Source: Emiliania huxleyi CCMP1516 (taxonomy: Eukaryota; Haptophyta; Isochrysidales; Noelaerhabdaceae). From it: a DNA stretch of 64,000 nucleotides. Of this stretch, positions 1-10,239 are shown piece after piece. A program made the translations under genes and the position numbers. The first letter of the stretch is position 1. Each line of letters starts with the position of its first letter. Under the pieces are notes generated by a model. The model had not been told where the DNA came from. It ran no database searches and saw nothing but the letters and a program-made list of their open reading frames with translations. The stretch is taken from the NCBI RefSeq assembly GCF_000372725.1, contig NW_005201360.1, forward strand, positions 312,725 to 376,724, given 5' to 3'.

Positions 1-334
1 GTGGCATCCGATCCACCGGCCGATCGGACTTATCCGTGCAGCGCGGGCAGAGCCAGCACCCGGCCGGCACGGATAGCAGCGGTGGTGAGAGGCAGCGGAG
101 GTGGTGCGCGGCGCGGCAGCCCGCCCCATCGCACAGCAGCAGGTCGTTGCCCTCCTCGTCGTCAAACTCGCCACAGACGGCGCACGCGACGTCCTGCTCA
201 GGGTCCTCGTAGTAGCGCGCCGAGAGGAGCGCCGCCTGGAGCTCGCTCTTCTCCAGAAGGCACGAGATGTCGATGCGGCGGCGCCGGCACTCCGCCTTGA
301 GCGCGGCGACGTCGAGCGCGGCGATGGCCGTCAT
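1..334 (-). CDS. PHD-finger protein, N-terminal part (runs off left edge)
   Basis: Reading the minus strand from the ATG at 334-332 gives an open frame to the window edge (about 111 codons). Residues 1-45 include a short helical stretch ending in a CLEKSEL-type motif, as in SAP-like helix-loop-helix segments. They are followed by a Cys4-His-Cys3 zinc finger: CAVC, then LLLCDGAGC, HHLRC and WLCPRC. This spacing and the acidic loop before LLLCDG are typical of PHD fingers, which usually read methylated or unmodified histone H3 tails in the nucleus. A TATA-like AT-rich stretch lies just upstream of the start (about 335-350). The rest of the protein, and so its complex, is outside the window. The finger call is firm; the chromatin role is family knowledge. 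Confidence 0.75.
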   Translation of the reverse strand, partial: MTAIAALDVAALKAECRRRRIDISCLLEKSELQAALLSARYYEDPEQDVACAVCGEFDDEEGNDLLLCDGAGCRAAHHLRCLSPPLLSVPAGCWLCPRCTDKSDRPVDRMP

Positions 335-919
335 ATATGCAAACTATAACCGTGACTCGAGTATGCTCTAATGCACTGGCCGTCGCGACGCAGGGCTACC
401 AACAATCGACAGAAGAATTCTACGAATACAAGCCCCTCTCACAGCAGAAGTCTGGGAATGCTCACAACCGCAGACTGTGTGCTGCGGCGCAAGAGGAGGG
501 CACCTTTGCCGAGTGGCTCGACGAGCTGCCGTTTGAGGTGGCCGCGGCAACCGCCCGGCTGCTCAAGCACCACGCGCGCTCCGGAGCGTGGATCGAGATC
601 ACTCACTCCCGGCAGCCCTAGCCAGGCCCGGCGCGCTGGCCGCGACCGCGACCGCGGCCCTCACTTGAGCCCGAACTGCCCGCCGGTCATGTCGGAACCG
701 TCCGACACCTCTGTCAAGAGTCCCCAGAAACCCGAGGAGTCACACAGTCCACCTGTGTGATGCACGCCCTGTGAGCGGGGCGGGGTGCGCACTGTACCTC
801 TGTGTTCGTGCGTTGCCCATCTCTACGGGAGATGACTGCTCTATTTATTTATTTATTGTGTCTTGTGAGCCTGTTTGTGTCTGTGTGTCGCTCGTGCGTG
901 TCGTCATCATCTGTCCAGC

Positions 920-974
920 GTCCACCCATACCGCGTTGGTGTCCAGTCCGAGCCTGGCTGTTCTTCACCTTCCT
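920..974 (+). repeat. Dispersed repeat, copy 1 of 2
   Basis: About 55 bp starting GTCCACCCATACCGCGTTGG is repeated almost exactly at 60311-60366 in the same orientation. In both places it is followed by a run of TACC or TACA microsatellite and then a short stretch beginning CGAGGCGGACG. The shared downstream context suggests both copies are ends of one longer, diverged interspersed element. Confidence 0.7.
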
Positions 975-3246
975 TCCTACCTAGTACCTCTCTCCCTACC
1001 TACCTACCTAATACGGACTAGCAGAAAGCACATGCGCGGCCGGGGCCCTCCTTCGGCTCGTCTGTTTTCTTTCTTCTTTTCATCGAGGCGGACGTCAGCA
1101 ACTTCTCTTTACGCACCTAGGGGGTTGTATCAGAGGGGGGGGGGGGGGGGGGTTGTGCCGGGTTGAGGGGTGAGGCAAGGCGGCCCAGATCTGCTCGTCT
1201 CACAGAGGGTACCCTCTGTGCCAAGAGAGGCCATCTACGAGCGGCTCAGAGGGTGCCTGGGCCGACCCTCTGAAGGCCTGTGCCGCCAAGCCAGCCTCTC
1301 TCGGCGCAGCCTCTGAGGCTACGGGGACCCTCTGAGACGCCAAGGCAAGCCCCGCGAGGCCGCTCCTCAGAGGGTTTTTTCAGCGGTATTTCAAAAGTCT
1401 GTCGTGATCCCCCACCAAGCAGAGAGAACCCCCCCAGTTTCCATTTTTCGGATACCTCAAGTTCGAGTTCACGCGCGACGCGGACGCCGTGGCGCCTCAT
1501 GGCCAAGCTGGAGCAGGGGACGGACGTGGAGATCACTACCTCCTCCTCGGGCGGCCGCTCCAAGCACATCCTCAAGTTGACGGGTCGGCGCCGCGGGCCG
1601 CGCGAAGCTGTCGCGCAGGGCTCGGCGCGGGCGCTGTGAGCCTGCAGCAGCAGTCAGTAAGCGTGTGTGGTGCCGGGCGCTCGAGCATAGCGTAGCGCCT
1701 TGGTCATGCTCGCTGCTTAAAGTCATGCTACCACCCCTCCCCGCCCTCACTGGTCAGCGCCATTCGTGGAGGGCTAGGCAGCTCCGGCCTCCGCCCGGGG
1801 CTCTCGCCTCTCTCTGCCGTGAGGGGGCAACCCTCCTGAGGTCAAAGCCCTCTGTGCCGCGCCAAGACAGACCCTCGGCCAGGGACCCTCTGAGGCCAAA
1901 ATCAGCCAAGAGAGACCACAGAGGCGGCACAGAGTCAGAGTCAAACCCTCTGTGCCGCCAACCAAGCCTGGGGTCCGACGGTCTCTCTTTCGCTACGTGT
2001 TCGACGTCGTCGAACAACGTTCGACCATGGCACTGTTCACAGCGCGCGCGGACGGCCGTTCTGCGAGTCCCGCTCCGCTGGACTTTTGTAAAGCACGCTT
2101 GTGGCAAGTTACAGACGCTAGTATCGACCTCAGGGACCCAAACATGAATTAATAATTAAGGCTCAAAGTATGGTCGAACAACCGTCGAACAAACAGGTCG
2201 AACAACGAAAAGAGACTAGTGCGACCGCTAGACGGCGGTCTCCGCCGGCCCCAAGGCTGCCCAGCCCCAGTACCACACCGGCCACGTACACCGTGGCGCT
2301 GGAGTCGGTCAGTGAGGCACTAGACGGGCTACGGAACCATGCGCGCGCCGGCCGGACAGGCTGCGCGCAGGGGCCGCGCCGACTCGATTTCGCACCTCCG
2401 CTCCGCGGCCGGCTGAGGGGCTAGCTCGCCCGGCGACAAGCCCAGCCATCGCCCAGCGCCCCGTATCGACGGGGGGCACGCAAAAAAACCGCACCTACGA
2501 CTAGGGTGAGCACGTGAGGGCGTCGGTGTGGGCCGCGGGCGGGCTGCCAGGAGGGCGCGGGTGGGAGCATGGGAGATGCACCACCGCTCGACGAAGACGC
2601 GCCCGACGAAGCCCTGCTAGCGGAGGATGGTCGGTCCTCACCTACTAGCGTCGGGCGTGTGCGAAAAAAAGCGCAAATCGGAGCTCAACTCGCGCGCGGC
2701 TGGGAAAGGGGTGTGGCACCCCTCCGAAGGCGCCTCGCGAGGAGCAGCTGCTGCCTCCAAACGCGCTCGGGCAGCACGTCGGCGCGCCTGCGGGGTGGGT
2801 AGAGGTGAAACTATGCTTGCTGACACGCGCATCCCGCACCACCCCCACGTCCGCGCGCACCATGCCGCCATCCCACCTCACAGCCAAGCGCCATCGCCGT
2901 CGGACGCGGCGACGCCGAGCGGTGGCCTCGCAGACGACGAGCGCGATGAGGCCGCCGCGCCGCCGGGGTGGCCGGCGCGTGCCAGCCGCTGGCCCGTCCA
3001 GCGTGGCGGGACCGGCTCGCCCATCCTGGCCCGCGCGCTTGCCGACGCGAGAAGATCGCGCGAGAGGGCAAAATGTGGCAAAAATGGCCCTGTTTGCAAA
3101 CCTTCACGGCGACTTCACGTCGGAACGAGTCGGATCGACGACTCGCCGCCTGCACCAGCGTGTGCGCCTTGCAATTCTATACAGAATCGATACTTGGTAC
3201 GTCTTCTCAATCGCTCGTGGAGAGGATCTACGGCCATTCTCCACTT

Positions 3247-3287
3247 GTGTTCGACGATGTCGAACAATGTTCGACATCGTCGAACAC
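3247..3287. promoter_or_regulatory. 41-bp near-perfect palindrome of TCGAACA motifs
   Basis: Two 20-bp arms (GTGTTCGACGATGTCGAACA and its exact complement) flank a single base. Related half sites occur at about 1999-2027 and as three direct TCGAACAA copies at 2169-2210. It could be a protein-binding site about 260 bp upstream of the PAS gene or a relic of a palindromic element; the sequence alone cannot decide. Confidence 0.4.
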
Positions 3288-3546
3288 GATCGAGTAACCG
3301 CCGACCCGTCCTCGGAGGGGGGTCTGAGGCCTCAGAGAGTGAACAACGACCCCCTAGTCTTTACGCCCCTGGCCGATTTGCGTGCAGCCGAGTTGGCGAA
3401 CCAAGCGGCTAAAAAGCCCTTCTCCCTTTTTGTCTTTTGGGCCGGCACCAAGTGTTCACAGGAAGCGTGATAGCTAGATTTCCTCAATCAAGTGTTCCGG
3501 CGCCGGGGGCAAGCCGAAGCTCTCTCCGCCCTCTCTCTCTGCGAGC

Positions 3547-4360
3547 ATGGAGGCCATGAAGCTCCCGTACGACTGCCGGGGCATGCCGGCTTACGAGACC
3601 GAGGTGGACGGCTGGACGGTCGGTCCCGTCCTCTCCAAGCTGCACATGTCCGACGAGGGGCTGTATGACCGAATGCTCTCCACAGCCCGCGGCTCCCCGA
3701 CGGCTGCAATCGTGGTTGACGGCGAGGGCCGCATCATCGCACTGAATGAGGCGTGGACGGCGCTTTGCGGCTACAGCCCAAACGAGGCGCTCCACCAGAG
3801 CCCCAAGATCCTGCAGGGAGACGCGACCGACGCGGCCAAGGCGCGGCGCTTCTCCGACGAGGTCCGCGAGTGTGGCTCCGCCCGAACGATCCTCGCCAAC
3901 TACTCCAAGGGCGGCGATCCGTTTGCCCACCAGCTGCGCAGCACAAAGGTGTGCAGCCGGCAGGGGGACTCCACGTACTACTTCACAGAGTCCGAGGCGG
4001 TGGCGGACAAGGCGATCGAGCGGGCGGTGCTCGACGGGGAAGTGTATCGGTGTGCGCTCCTCTTAGACGTTCAGACGCGCCTCTCAGACACGCCCCCACC
4101 GCCCGGCCCCACTTTGTTTCAGGCTGAGCGGCGAGTCGGACGCCTTCGCCGCGCTCGGAGTCATTACCCTCACAGCCTGCCTCCTCGGCCTCGCCCGCCT
4201 CGCCTCGCTGGCGGACGGCGCCTCGATCGAGATTTTCGCCACGCTCGGCGCCATCATCGTCCTCGGTGCGGGCGGCGCCCTCCTGCTGGGCGCGCACGAG
4301 GCGGCCAGCATCGCGCTGCGCCAGGCGGGCCGCGTGTACGTCGTGGACGGGTACGACTAG
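3547..4360 (+). CDS. PAS-domain protein with two C-terminal membrane segments
   Basis: Two exons, 3547-4043 and 4123-4360, with a GT-AG intron (79 nt) placed by frame; 244 residues. Residues about 45-150 form a PAS fold: TAAIVVDGEGRIIALNEAW, then LCGYSPNEALHQSPKILQG. The SPKILQG segment aligns with the NCRFLQG motif of LOV photosensor domains, but the flavin-reactive cysteine is absent, so it should not form the cysteinyl adduct. Exon 2 encodes two hydrophobic helices (FAALGVITLTACLLGLA and FATLGAIIVLGAGGALLLG). That gives a short sensor attached to a membrane hairpin, with no output domain. The ATG chosen is the first in frame, and splicing restores the long hydrophobic frame that the unspliced reading loses. 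The ligand is unknown. Confidence 0.65.
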
Positions 4361-4657
4361 CGAGGCCGCGCAGGCGCGCGCTTGAGGGCCCCCCCCCGTG
4401 CCGCGTGCTCATCGGTTGAAGCCGCTGGCGGTGTGCCCGGAGCAAAAAGTAATGTTGCAGCATTGCTAGATTGCTAGGTGCTAGGTGCGACTCGCCGCTC
4501 CTTGCGTGGATGTGTCTCTTCTTTAAACACACCTACAAACAATCATCTATCCCTCGCCATCGCATTCACTGATCGGAACATGCAACATCGGCTCGCTAGA
4601 GTCCACGTTCCCAAGGACGCACGACGCAAGCGAAAAGGAAGTCAGACCACCGAAGCA

Positions 4658-5575
4658 ATGGGTGCCTGCAGCTCCAAGTCGACCAACAACATCGCCGACC
4701 CGGTGATGCAGCCGGAGCAGATCAACACTCGCGCCGACGCCACCACCGTCGACACCACGCCCGACGCCGTGCCCGCCGAGACGTACGCCGCCGACGCGGC
4801 GGCCGCACCCTCGGCCATGACGCCCAAGGCAGAGGAGCCGCCTGCAGAGGATCCCAAGGACGAGGCCGCGGCCGAGGAGATTGCAGCTGAGGAGGGAACT
4901 GCCGAGGCGGCCGACGAGATGCCTCCGCCGACCGAGCCGGTCAAGTCGTCCTCCATCCTGGGCCAGGTGGTCGACTACCTCTCGGGCCGCAAGTCTGAGC
5001 CTGCTGTCGAGGAGACCGAGGCGGTCGAGACGGCGGAGGCCGACGCGCCTGCGGCGGAGACGGAGCAGCCGGTCGCACGTGCGCTGATTGAGGCGGTCGA
5101 TGCGGTCGCCGAGAGGGACGACGCCGAGCAAGAGGAGGCTCGCGTCGAGTGGCGGGCATACGCCCTGTCGGCGGGAGAGGCGGGCCTCGCCCGCGAGATG
5201 AGCGTCACGCCAGAGGAGCTTGCTGAGGTTGAGGCACGGCTCGCCTACAGCCACGCGGCGGCGGCCGAGGCGGCCGAGGCCGAGGCCGCGGCTCCGGAGC
5301 CTGCGGCCGAGGCTGCGCCTGAGGCTGCTCCCGAGACAGCGCCCGAGGCGGCGGTCGAGGCGGCGCCCGCGGTCGCTCCCGAGGAGGAGGAGGAGGAGCC
5401 GCCGACGCTGATCCAGAAGCTGTCCAAGGCCTTCTCGAACCTCCTGCCCGCCCCGCCGAAGTGCATGCCCGCCCGCCCCGCGCTTGACGAGGAGCCGGCC
5501 GACGCCCCGGCGTCCGCCGTGCCGGCCGCGGCGCAGTGGGGCACCAAGCGCATCAGCCAGCAGCACTGGAAGTAG
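4658..5575 (+). CDS. Acidic Ala/Glu-rich protein with N-terminal lipid-anchor motif
   Basis: Single exon, 305 residues from the ATG at 4658. This start is preferred because it gives MGACSSKS, a classic N-myristoylation sequence (Gly2, Ser6) with a neighbouring palmitoylatable Cys4; the longer upstream frame has no such logic. The rest is low complexity and very acidic (Glu, Ala, Pro), with short ordered-looking islands: SSILGQVVDYLSGRKSE near residue 95, an ARVEWRAYALSAGEAGLA stretch, and PTLIQKLSKAFSNLLP near residue 250. It ends in WGTKRISQQHWK. It is probably a peripheral membrane protein, largely disordered. I do not recognise a family and assign no function. Confidence 0.6.
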   Translation: MGACSSKSTNNIADPVMQPEQINTRADATTVDTTPDAVPAETYAADAAAAPSAMTPKAEEPPAEDPKDEAAAEEIAAEEGTAEAADEMPPPTEPVKSSSILGQVVDYLSGRKSEPAVEETEAVETAEADAPAAETEQPVARALIEAVDAVAERDDAEQEEARVEWRAYALSAGEAGLAREMSVTPEELAEVEARLAYSHAAAAEAAEAEAAAPEPAAEAAPEAAPETAPEAAVEAAPAVAPEEEEEEPPTLIQKLSKAFSNLLPAPPKCMPARPALDEEPADAPASAVPAAAQWGTKRISQQHWK

Positions 5576-6381
5576 ATACTTAGAACTATGTGTTTGCTGT
5601 AGAAATATAATGCCGCGGCACCCGACCCCTACAAGTTCTCTTCTCCCCGCACAGAGCGACGGTGTCCTCGATGAGCGCTCACAGACACAGTACTTTGTTG
5701 TGTGAGCGGACACAGCGTTGTCGTGGAGCACAGCGCGCATCACGTCCGGGGTCCTCCGGTCGAGCTCGCACAGTGGCACTGTTGACCGTCAGTGGAGCCT
5801 GGTGGCGTTTTTTATCACTCACGATAAAAGTACGGGCCAAGTCTATGTCGAGTGCTCTGCGCGCGCGGCCGGCGCCGCGGTCAAACTCAAAGTAGCTACA
5901 AAGAGCACTCGCTCGCAGAGCCCAACCTCGGATCGATCGGATGTACTGAATGCGCGGTCGGCGATTTGTCTTTTGAACTAACTGGTCCCCACATCAATTT
6001 AAACTACAGACTTATGCATCTCGTGACTGCGTGACTACAGAATAAATAAAAATGAGATACAATATCATGACACTTGACAGAGACATTCTAGAGTCACGTT
6101 GTACAGATGCGGACTACAGCGCGAGAAGAGAGGCAAAGAGTAGAGTCACGCAGAGCCGGCCGGGCGCGGGGCCGGCGGCGCCGCACGCAGAGCCAGAGGG
6201 GTGTGTCAGAACGTTCCTCCACAAGAGCCTGTGAACCTTCGTGCGGGCGACTTTTCGAAGCGTGGGCGCATCGTGGGGCTCGCTCGCGCGCCGCCGCACG
6301 CGAGATCAGAAGAAGGCCGACGGCCACGAGGGTCGGATAAGGCACGAGACGAGCGAGACGGCCCCGCCGCCAAGCGCGGGG
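5576..6381. other. Intergenic, no gene seen
   Basis: Downstream of the acidic protein and beyond the 3' end of the convergent P2X-like gene. The part at about 5940-6120 is clearly AT-richer than its surroundings, with AATAAATAAAAATG near 6040 that could serve as a poly(A) signal region. No open frame has a recognisable domain. Confidence 0.5.
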
Positions 6382-9179
6382 TCAAACCGATTGCGTGGCT
6401 AGCGGAGGCGCGGGCAAGTCGAACTCGAGCACCTGGCCCGGCCCGCACCCCTCCGGCACGACAATCTCAAACTCGCCGCCCGAGGAGGTGGCGACGTGCA
6501 CGGGCGTTCCCGCCGCCGCGCCCGCAGGCAGCGTGATCTGCATGCGCTCGGTGCGTGCAGGAGGCGGCTGATACACCGCCGGCTTCTCTTGGGTGGGCTG
6601 GCCGGGGTAGACAGCGGCTCGGCCGGGCGATGCGGCGGTAGCAGAGGCAGCGGCGGAGGCGGCGGCGGCGGCGGCGGCTGTGGCGGCGGCGGCGGCGGTC
6701 GCCTCGGGGAGCTGCACGACGATTGCAGCCTCCTATGAGTGACACACGGCCCCCCACAGAGTCGGCACATTCTCGGAGGGGGAGGGCTCTAGCGGCTGGG
6801 CGGCGGGCGGGCCCTCGCCTCCTCTGCCGACCCCGTCGCCGGCCTCGCTTGCACCAACGCTGCGTCTGCCGCCTGCGAAACGCCGCTAGCCGACCTGCGA
6901 GGCGCCTCTGCCGACCCTTCCTCGGCCGACCTGCGAAACGCCGCTTGCGCCTCTGCCACGTCCTCCTGGTCGAGCTTATCGATCTTGCCCGTGGTGTGAA
7001 CAACGTCGAGGAAGTGCTGGAAGTTGAGCGAGTCGCCGCCCTCGAGGATGTCCATGAACTCCTTGAAGTCGAGCAGTCGGTCGCTCTTCTTGCTCTTGCG
7101 CAGGATCGTGCGCGCCAGCATGAGCGCCTTCTCCTGGTCCAGGCCGGGCACCTGCCGGAGCACGGGGCGCCGATGTGGGCAGAGGGCGGGAGGTGCGCGT
7201 CGGAGAGACTGTGCGTCGGTGTTGCGTCGGAGAGGTGTGCGTTGGAGGGGCGCGAAGGAGGGCACGGAGGAGGGCGCGAGGGAGGGCACGGAGGAGCGGC
7301 AGGGAGCGGCGGAGGCTCGCGCCCTGGCGAAGACCGAGACGATGTCTGCGACGGTGATCATGCCGTTCTGCGACTTGTCCAACTTGTAGTACCAGTCGAC
7401 TGCGATTGCCGCACGGAGGCCGAGCTGCGCAAACGTCTGCAACATCTTGGGGTGATCAGCTCCGGCTCGCGCGCGACGCTCCCACTAAACTCGCTTGTGG
7501 GGCTTTTCGCGCCTGCCGCTTTGAGATCCTCTCGGAGCGCTTGCCCTGCAGCACGGTCGAGATGCCGTTGGGGAGCAAGTAGAAGGCGACAGCGTCCATG
7601 AGGAGCGAGAGAAGCTGGAAGAAGACGACGGTGGCGATCACCGTCGTGAGGGCGTGGTTCCAGTCGAAATGGTAGAGCGAGCCTGCGTTGTGAACACACC
7701 AAGGTCAGGGCGGGAATACGGGTGTCGTGTGGATACAACGGCGGCACACCAAGGTCAGGGCGGGAATACGGGTGTCGTGTGGATACAACGGCGGACGGGA
7801 TGGAACACGGAGAGGTGTGTTGGGCATCTGGGAGTGCGGGCCCATCGCCACGAACTCGATGACGACGCCCTGCCGGTATCGGATCACCTTTGCCCCTGTC
7901 TCGACGCCCTCGGCGCTGACAGACGGCATTTCCGCGAACCAGACCTGAGGACCCATCCCCGCCCACCCGACCTCGGCGCGCACGACCTGCATCTGTGCGT
8001 CCACCTGCCGGTTAAGGAGGATCTCGGCGTGCTCGTCGTCGAGGTTGTCGTACCTACAGGGAGGCTCCGAGAAGGCTCCGGGAAGGCTCCTCGGCCACTG
8101 TGGTCGTCGCCGCCGAGGGGCTGTCTTGTGCTTGAGCTCGACGTTGAGCCGGAGGCCGGTGATGCGGAACTGAGGGAAGGGGAGGCGGCGGGGAAGTAAA
8201 CACCTCCGCTCACACAGTGTGGTGGGGCAAGGCGGGGTGGGTGGGTGGGGGGAGGGGGAGGGGTTCTCCCCGCACACCTGAGGGAAGCCGTCGTCGCCCG
8301 GCCTTCTGTCCTGGGTGGCGTCAGTGTTGGTGTCGTCGAGGTCGAGCTCGGCGAGCAGGACGTAGTCGCGGAGACGCATCACGATGGGGTCGCCCGCCTA
8401 ACCAATGCCCGACTCATTCCTCAATCAGAGTGGTCGCGGAGACGCATCAGGCGATCGCCAGCAGCCTGGAAGGTCCGCTCCGTGCCGTTGGGGTATGTGA
8501 TCGTGGTCGAGAGGGGGTGCTCGGCGCAGGTCTTGTCTCCCTGCGTGTCGGCGCAGCTCTTGTGGTTGGACACGCCGCTCAGGTCGATGCGGGAGGAGCC
8601 GCTGGTGAAGTACGAGTGCTCAAAGGCGACCTGCAGCTCCTCCACACCCTTGACGTAGTACGTCTGGCTCGTGGCGCAGCTGCACTGCCGACCCGCGTTC
8701 GTGCGGTCCACAACCGCGCCGCCACAGCTGGCTTCTTTGGCGCGCGTCGCCGCACTCTGGTTGCCGCACTCCCACGAGTACTCGTACGTCTCTATGATGG
8801 ACGTTGTGAAGGATATCGAGCCAATACCTTTCGTGACGATCTCCTCGGGCTGAAGATTGCGGCACTCGGGCATGATGTACTCATAGTTGGACGAGTAGAC
8901 GTAGTTGTGATCCGGGCTGGCGCAGTAAGAGTAGTATTCGCTCGAGCGGTTGAGAGTCGGCGCGAAGCCGTAGCGCCCTCCATCCTCCCACGCGTTCACC
9001 ACGCCAAGCGGCCGCTCGCTAGCCGCCCACGAGTTTGAGGTGATGACGGTGGCGATGAAGGCAACTATAATGCCGGTCTGCAGAATCCGGTTGGTGAGGC
9101 CGACTTGCCAGATGTCGACGCGGACGTGGCGCGCGGTGCGGTAGTAGAGGTAGGGCTTGATGCGGTCGAACAGGCTCAT
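6382..9179 (-). CDS. P2X-like ion channel with cytosolic EF-hand tail
   Basis: Exons placed by frame: 9179-8463, 8397-8278, 8169-8132, 8053-7842, 7682 to about 7460, about 7445-7333, 7151 to about 6790, and about 6732-6382. The exon 5/6 junction is unresolved. Residues 20-55 carry the P2X-type VGLTNRILQTGIIVAFIAT signature leading into membrane helix 1. A large Cys-rich ectodomain follows (about 10 cysteines), then YRQGVVIEF and HFDWNHALTTVIATVVFFQL as helix 2, matching the P2X order. The cytosolic part has an EF-hand (DKSQNGMITVADI), a second degenerate one (DFKEFMDIL) and a C-terminal VVPEGCGPGQVLEFDLP module seen in algal proteins. P2X channels are trimeric ATP-gated cation channels; ATP gating here is inference. 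Intron 1 and others use GC donors. Confidence 0.6.
7695..7794. repeat. Exact 50-bp tandem duplication inside a P2X-gene intron
   Basis: Two head-to-tail copies (7695-7744 and 7745-7794) beginning CACACCAAGGTCAGGGCGGG, with no mismatch seen. It lies within the intron between exons 4 and 5 of the minus-strand channel gene. The lack of divergence points to a recent event. Confidence 0.85.
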
Positions 9180-9754
9180 CTAGGCAGCAGCTCGGCGGGT
9201 GGGCGCTCGGCTGCTCGGCGGGCGGTGGACTGGCGCCGGGACACCAGCAGCCGCTGTTGAAAGAGAATTTTCACCTGTCGCGCGTTCGATCAAAGAATTA
9301 CTGAAGGTCGACGCTTCGGCCGGCCGGGGCGCGCGCGGGGGCGGCGGGTTTGCGGGTCGTCTGTGGGCACGAGAGTGATGTGTCATGTGTGTGTCCGCCT
9401 TGGGCTTGGCCCTTGCGTTTGTCCCATAACATCGACTTGGGCTCGGCAGCTTGTCAACTACCAGCCGAAGCCGGAGTCGGATTCTCTTCTAACATCGAAG
9501 GCTAGCTCAAAAAATCTTCAAGTGTTTTCTGTAGAGATCGCAAGACCAAGAGAGAAGAGAGATCGCCAGTGGAGTACAGGAAGTCCACTGCTGGTTTGCG
9601 GACGCGGCTGATCTTGGAGATGAAGCTTTTCCTTCTTTGCAACCTTTCCTTCGCTTAGAGTTAGTTAACCCTGCCCAGCGCCTCTCCTTGTCGCGATGCG
9701 CTCCCCACTCCCGTTCACCTGTCCCCCTATCCTTCCAAGCAAGACCCTTGCTCT
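9180..9754. other. Promoter-side intergenic region of the channel gene
   Basis: Upstream of the P2X-like start codon. No gene recognised. The last 8 bases (CTTGCTCT, 9747-9754) are the left target-site duplication of the adjacent TIR element. Confidence 0.5.
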
Positions 9755-10232
9755 CTTAGGGTACCCCTAGGGTTCTGAGGGCCGGATTTTTTTAAGACCT
9801 TTTAAGAAATGAGGAGATTTGGGGGCTGAAATTGCCATTAAGAGATTGCAGGCACGGGGGGATCCCTCTTCTAAGACCGTTCAAGAAAATCGGCCTCACC
9901 GGCCATGCGTCGGCTGGGTTCCGCGCCGTTTTCTCCAATACCGCCGTTATTAGGCACAAACAAAACCGCCTCTGAAGACACATCTGTAAGCCATACTCGC
10001 ATAGGGGGCGCGTGCTAGCTGACTGTAGCCAGCTTCCCGGCCTCCGGCGTCTACCGGGAGCCTCCCGGACCATCGACCTCGGGAGCTCTCCCCCGCACCG
10101 TTTAAGCGTTTTAAGACACCGTTTAAGGAATCGGCGGCCCAGCAGCTCTTAAAACCTGCCCGGGCAGGTTTTAAGCCGTTTAAGCCGCAGGTGCCCCAGG
10201 GCCCACCCTTTTAAGCCTAGGGGTACCCTAAG
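9755..10232. mobile_element. 478-bp non-autonomous DNA transposon (hAT-like MITE)
   Basis: Perfect 17-bp terminal inverted repeats (CTTAGGGTACCCCTAGG at 9755-9771 and its complement at 10216-10232) are flanked by an exact 8-bp direct repeat, CTTGCTCT, at 9747-9754 and 10233-10240. The interior has no coding capacity and many TTTTAAG and CTTAAAA subterminal motifs. An 8-bp target duplication is typical of the hAT superfamily (also P and Merlin-like elements); the superfamily is inference, the element structure is read directly. Perfect ends suggest recent insertion. Confidence 0.85.
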
Positions 10233-10239
10233 CTTGCTC

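Larger units (their letters stand above)
335..3546. other. 3.2 kb without a recognisable gene; repeat-rich
   Basis: No open frame here has a recognisable domain. A frame at 337-621 (+) ends in a plausible protein-like stretch (GTFAEWLDELPFEVAAATAR) but I cannot place it. The interval holds a (TTTA) run near 841, a 55-bp dispersed repeat at 920-974, a poly-G run at 1136-1152, a stretch at 1190-1990 full of CCCTCTGAGG and CCCTCTGTGCC variants, and TCGAACA-type palindromes at about 1999, 2169-2210 and 3247-3287. It is probably intergenic with decayed mobile DNA. Confidence 0.5.

Noticed and set aside
1280..1639. Possible exon (MAKLEQGTDVEITTSSSGGR)
   Set aside because: Reads well for about 45 codons but lies next to CCCTCTG repeats and has no recognisable domain or joined exon.
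4478..4657. Upstream extension of the acidic protein
   Set aside because: No ATG at the frame start, and the internal MGACSSKS start gives a clear lipidation motif.
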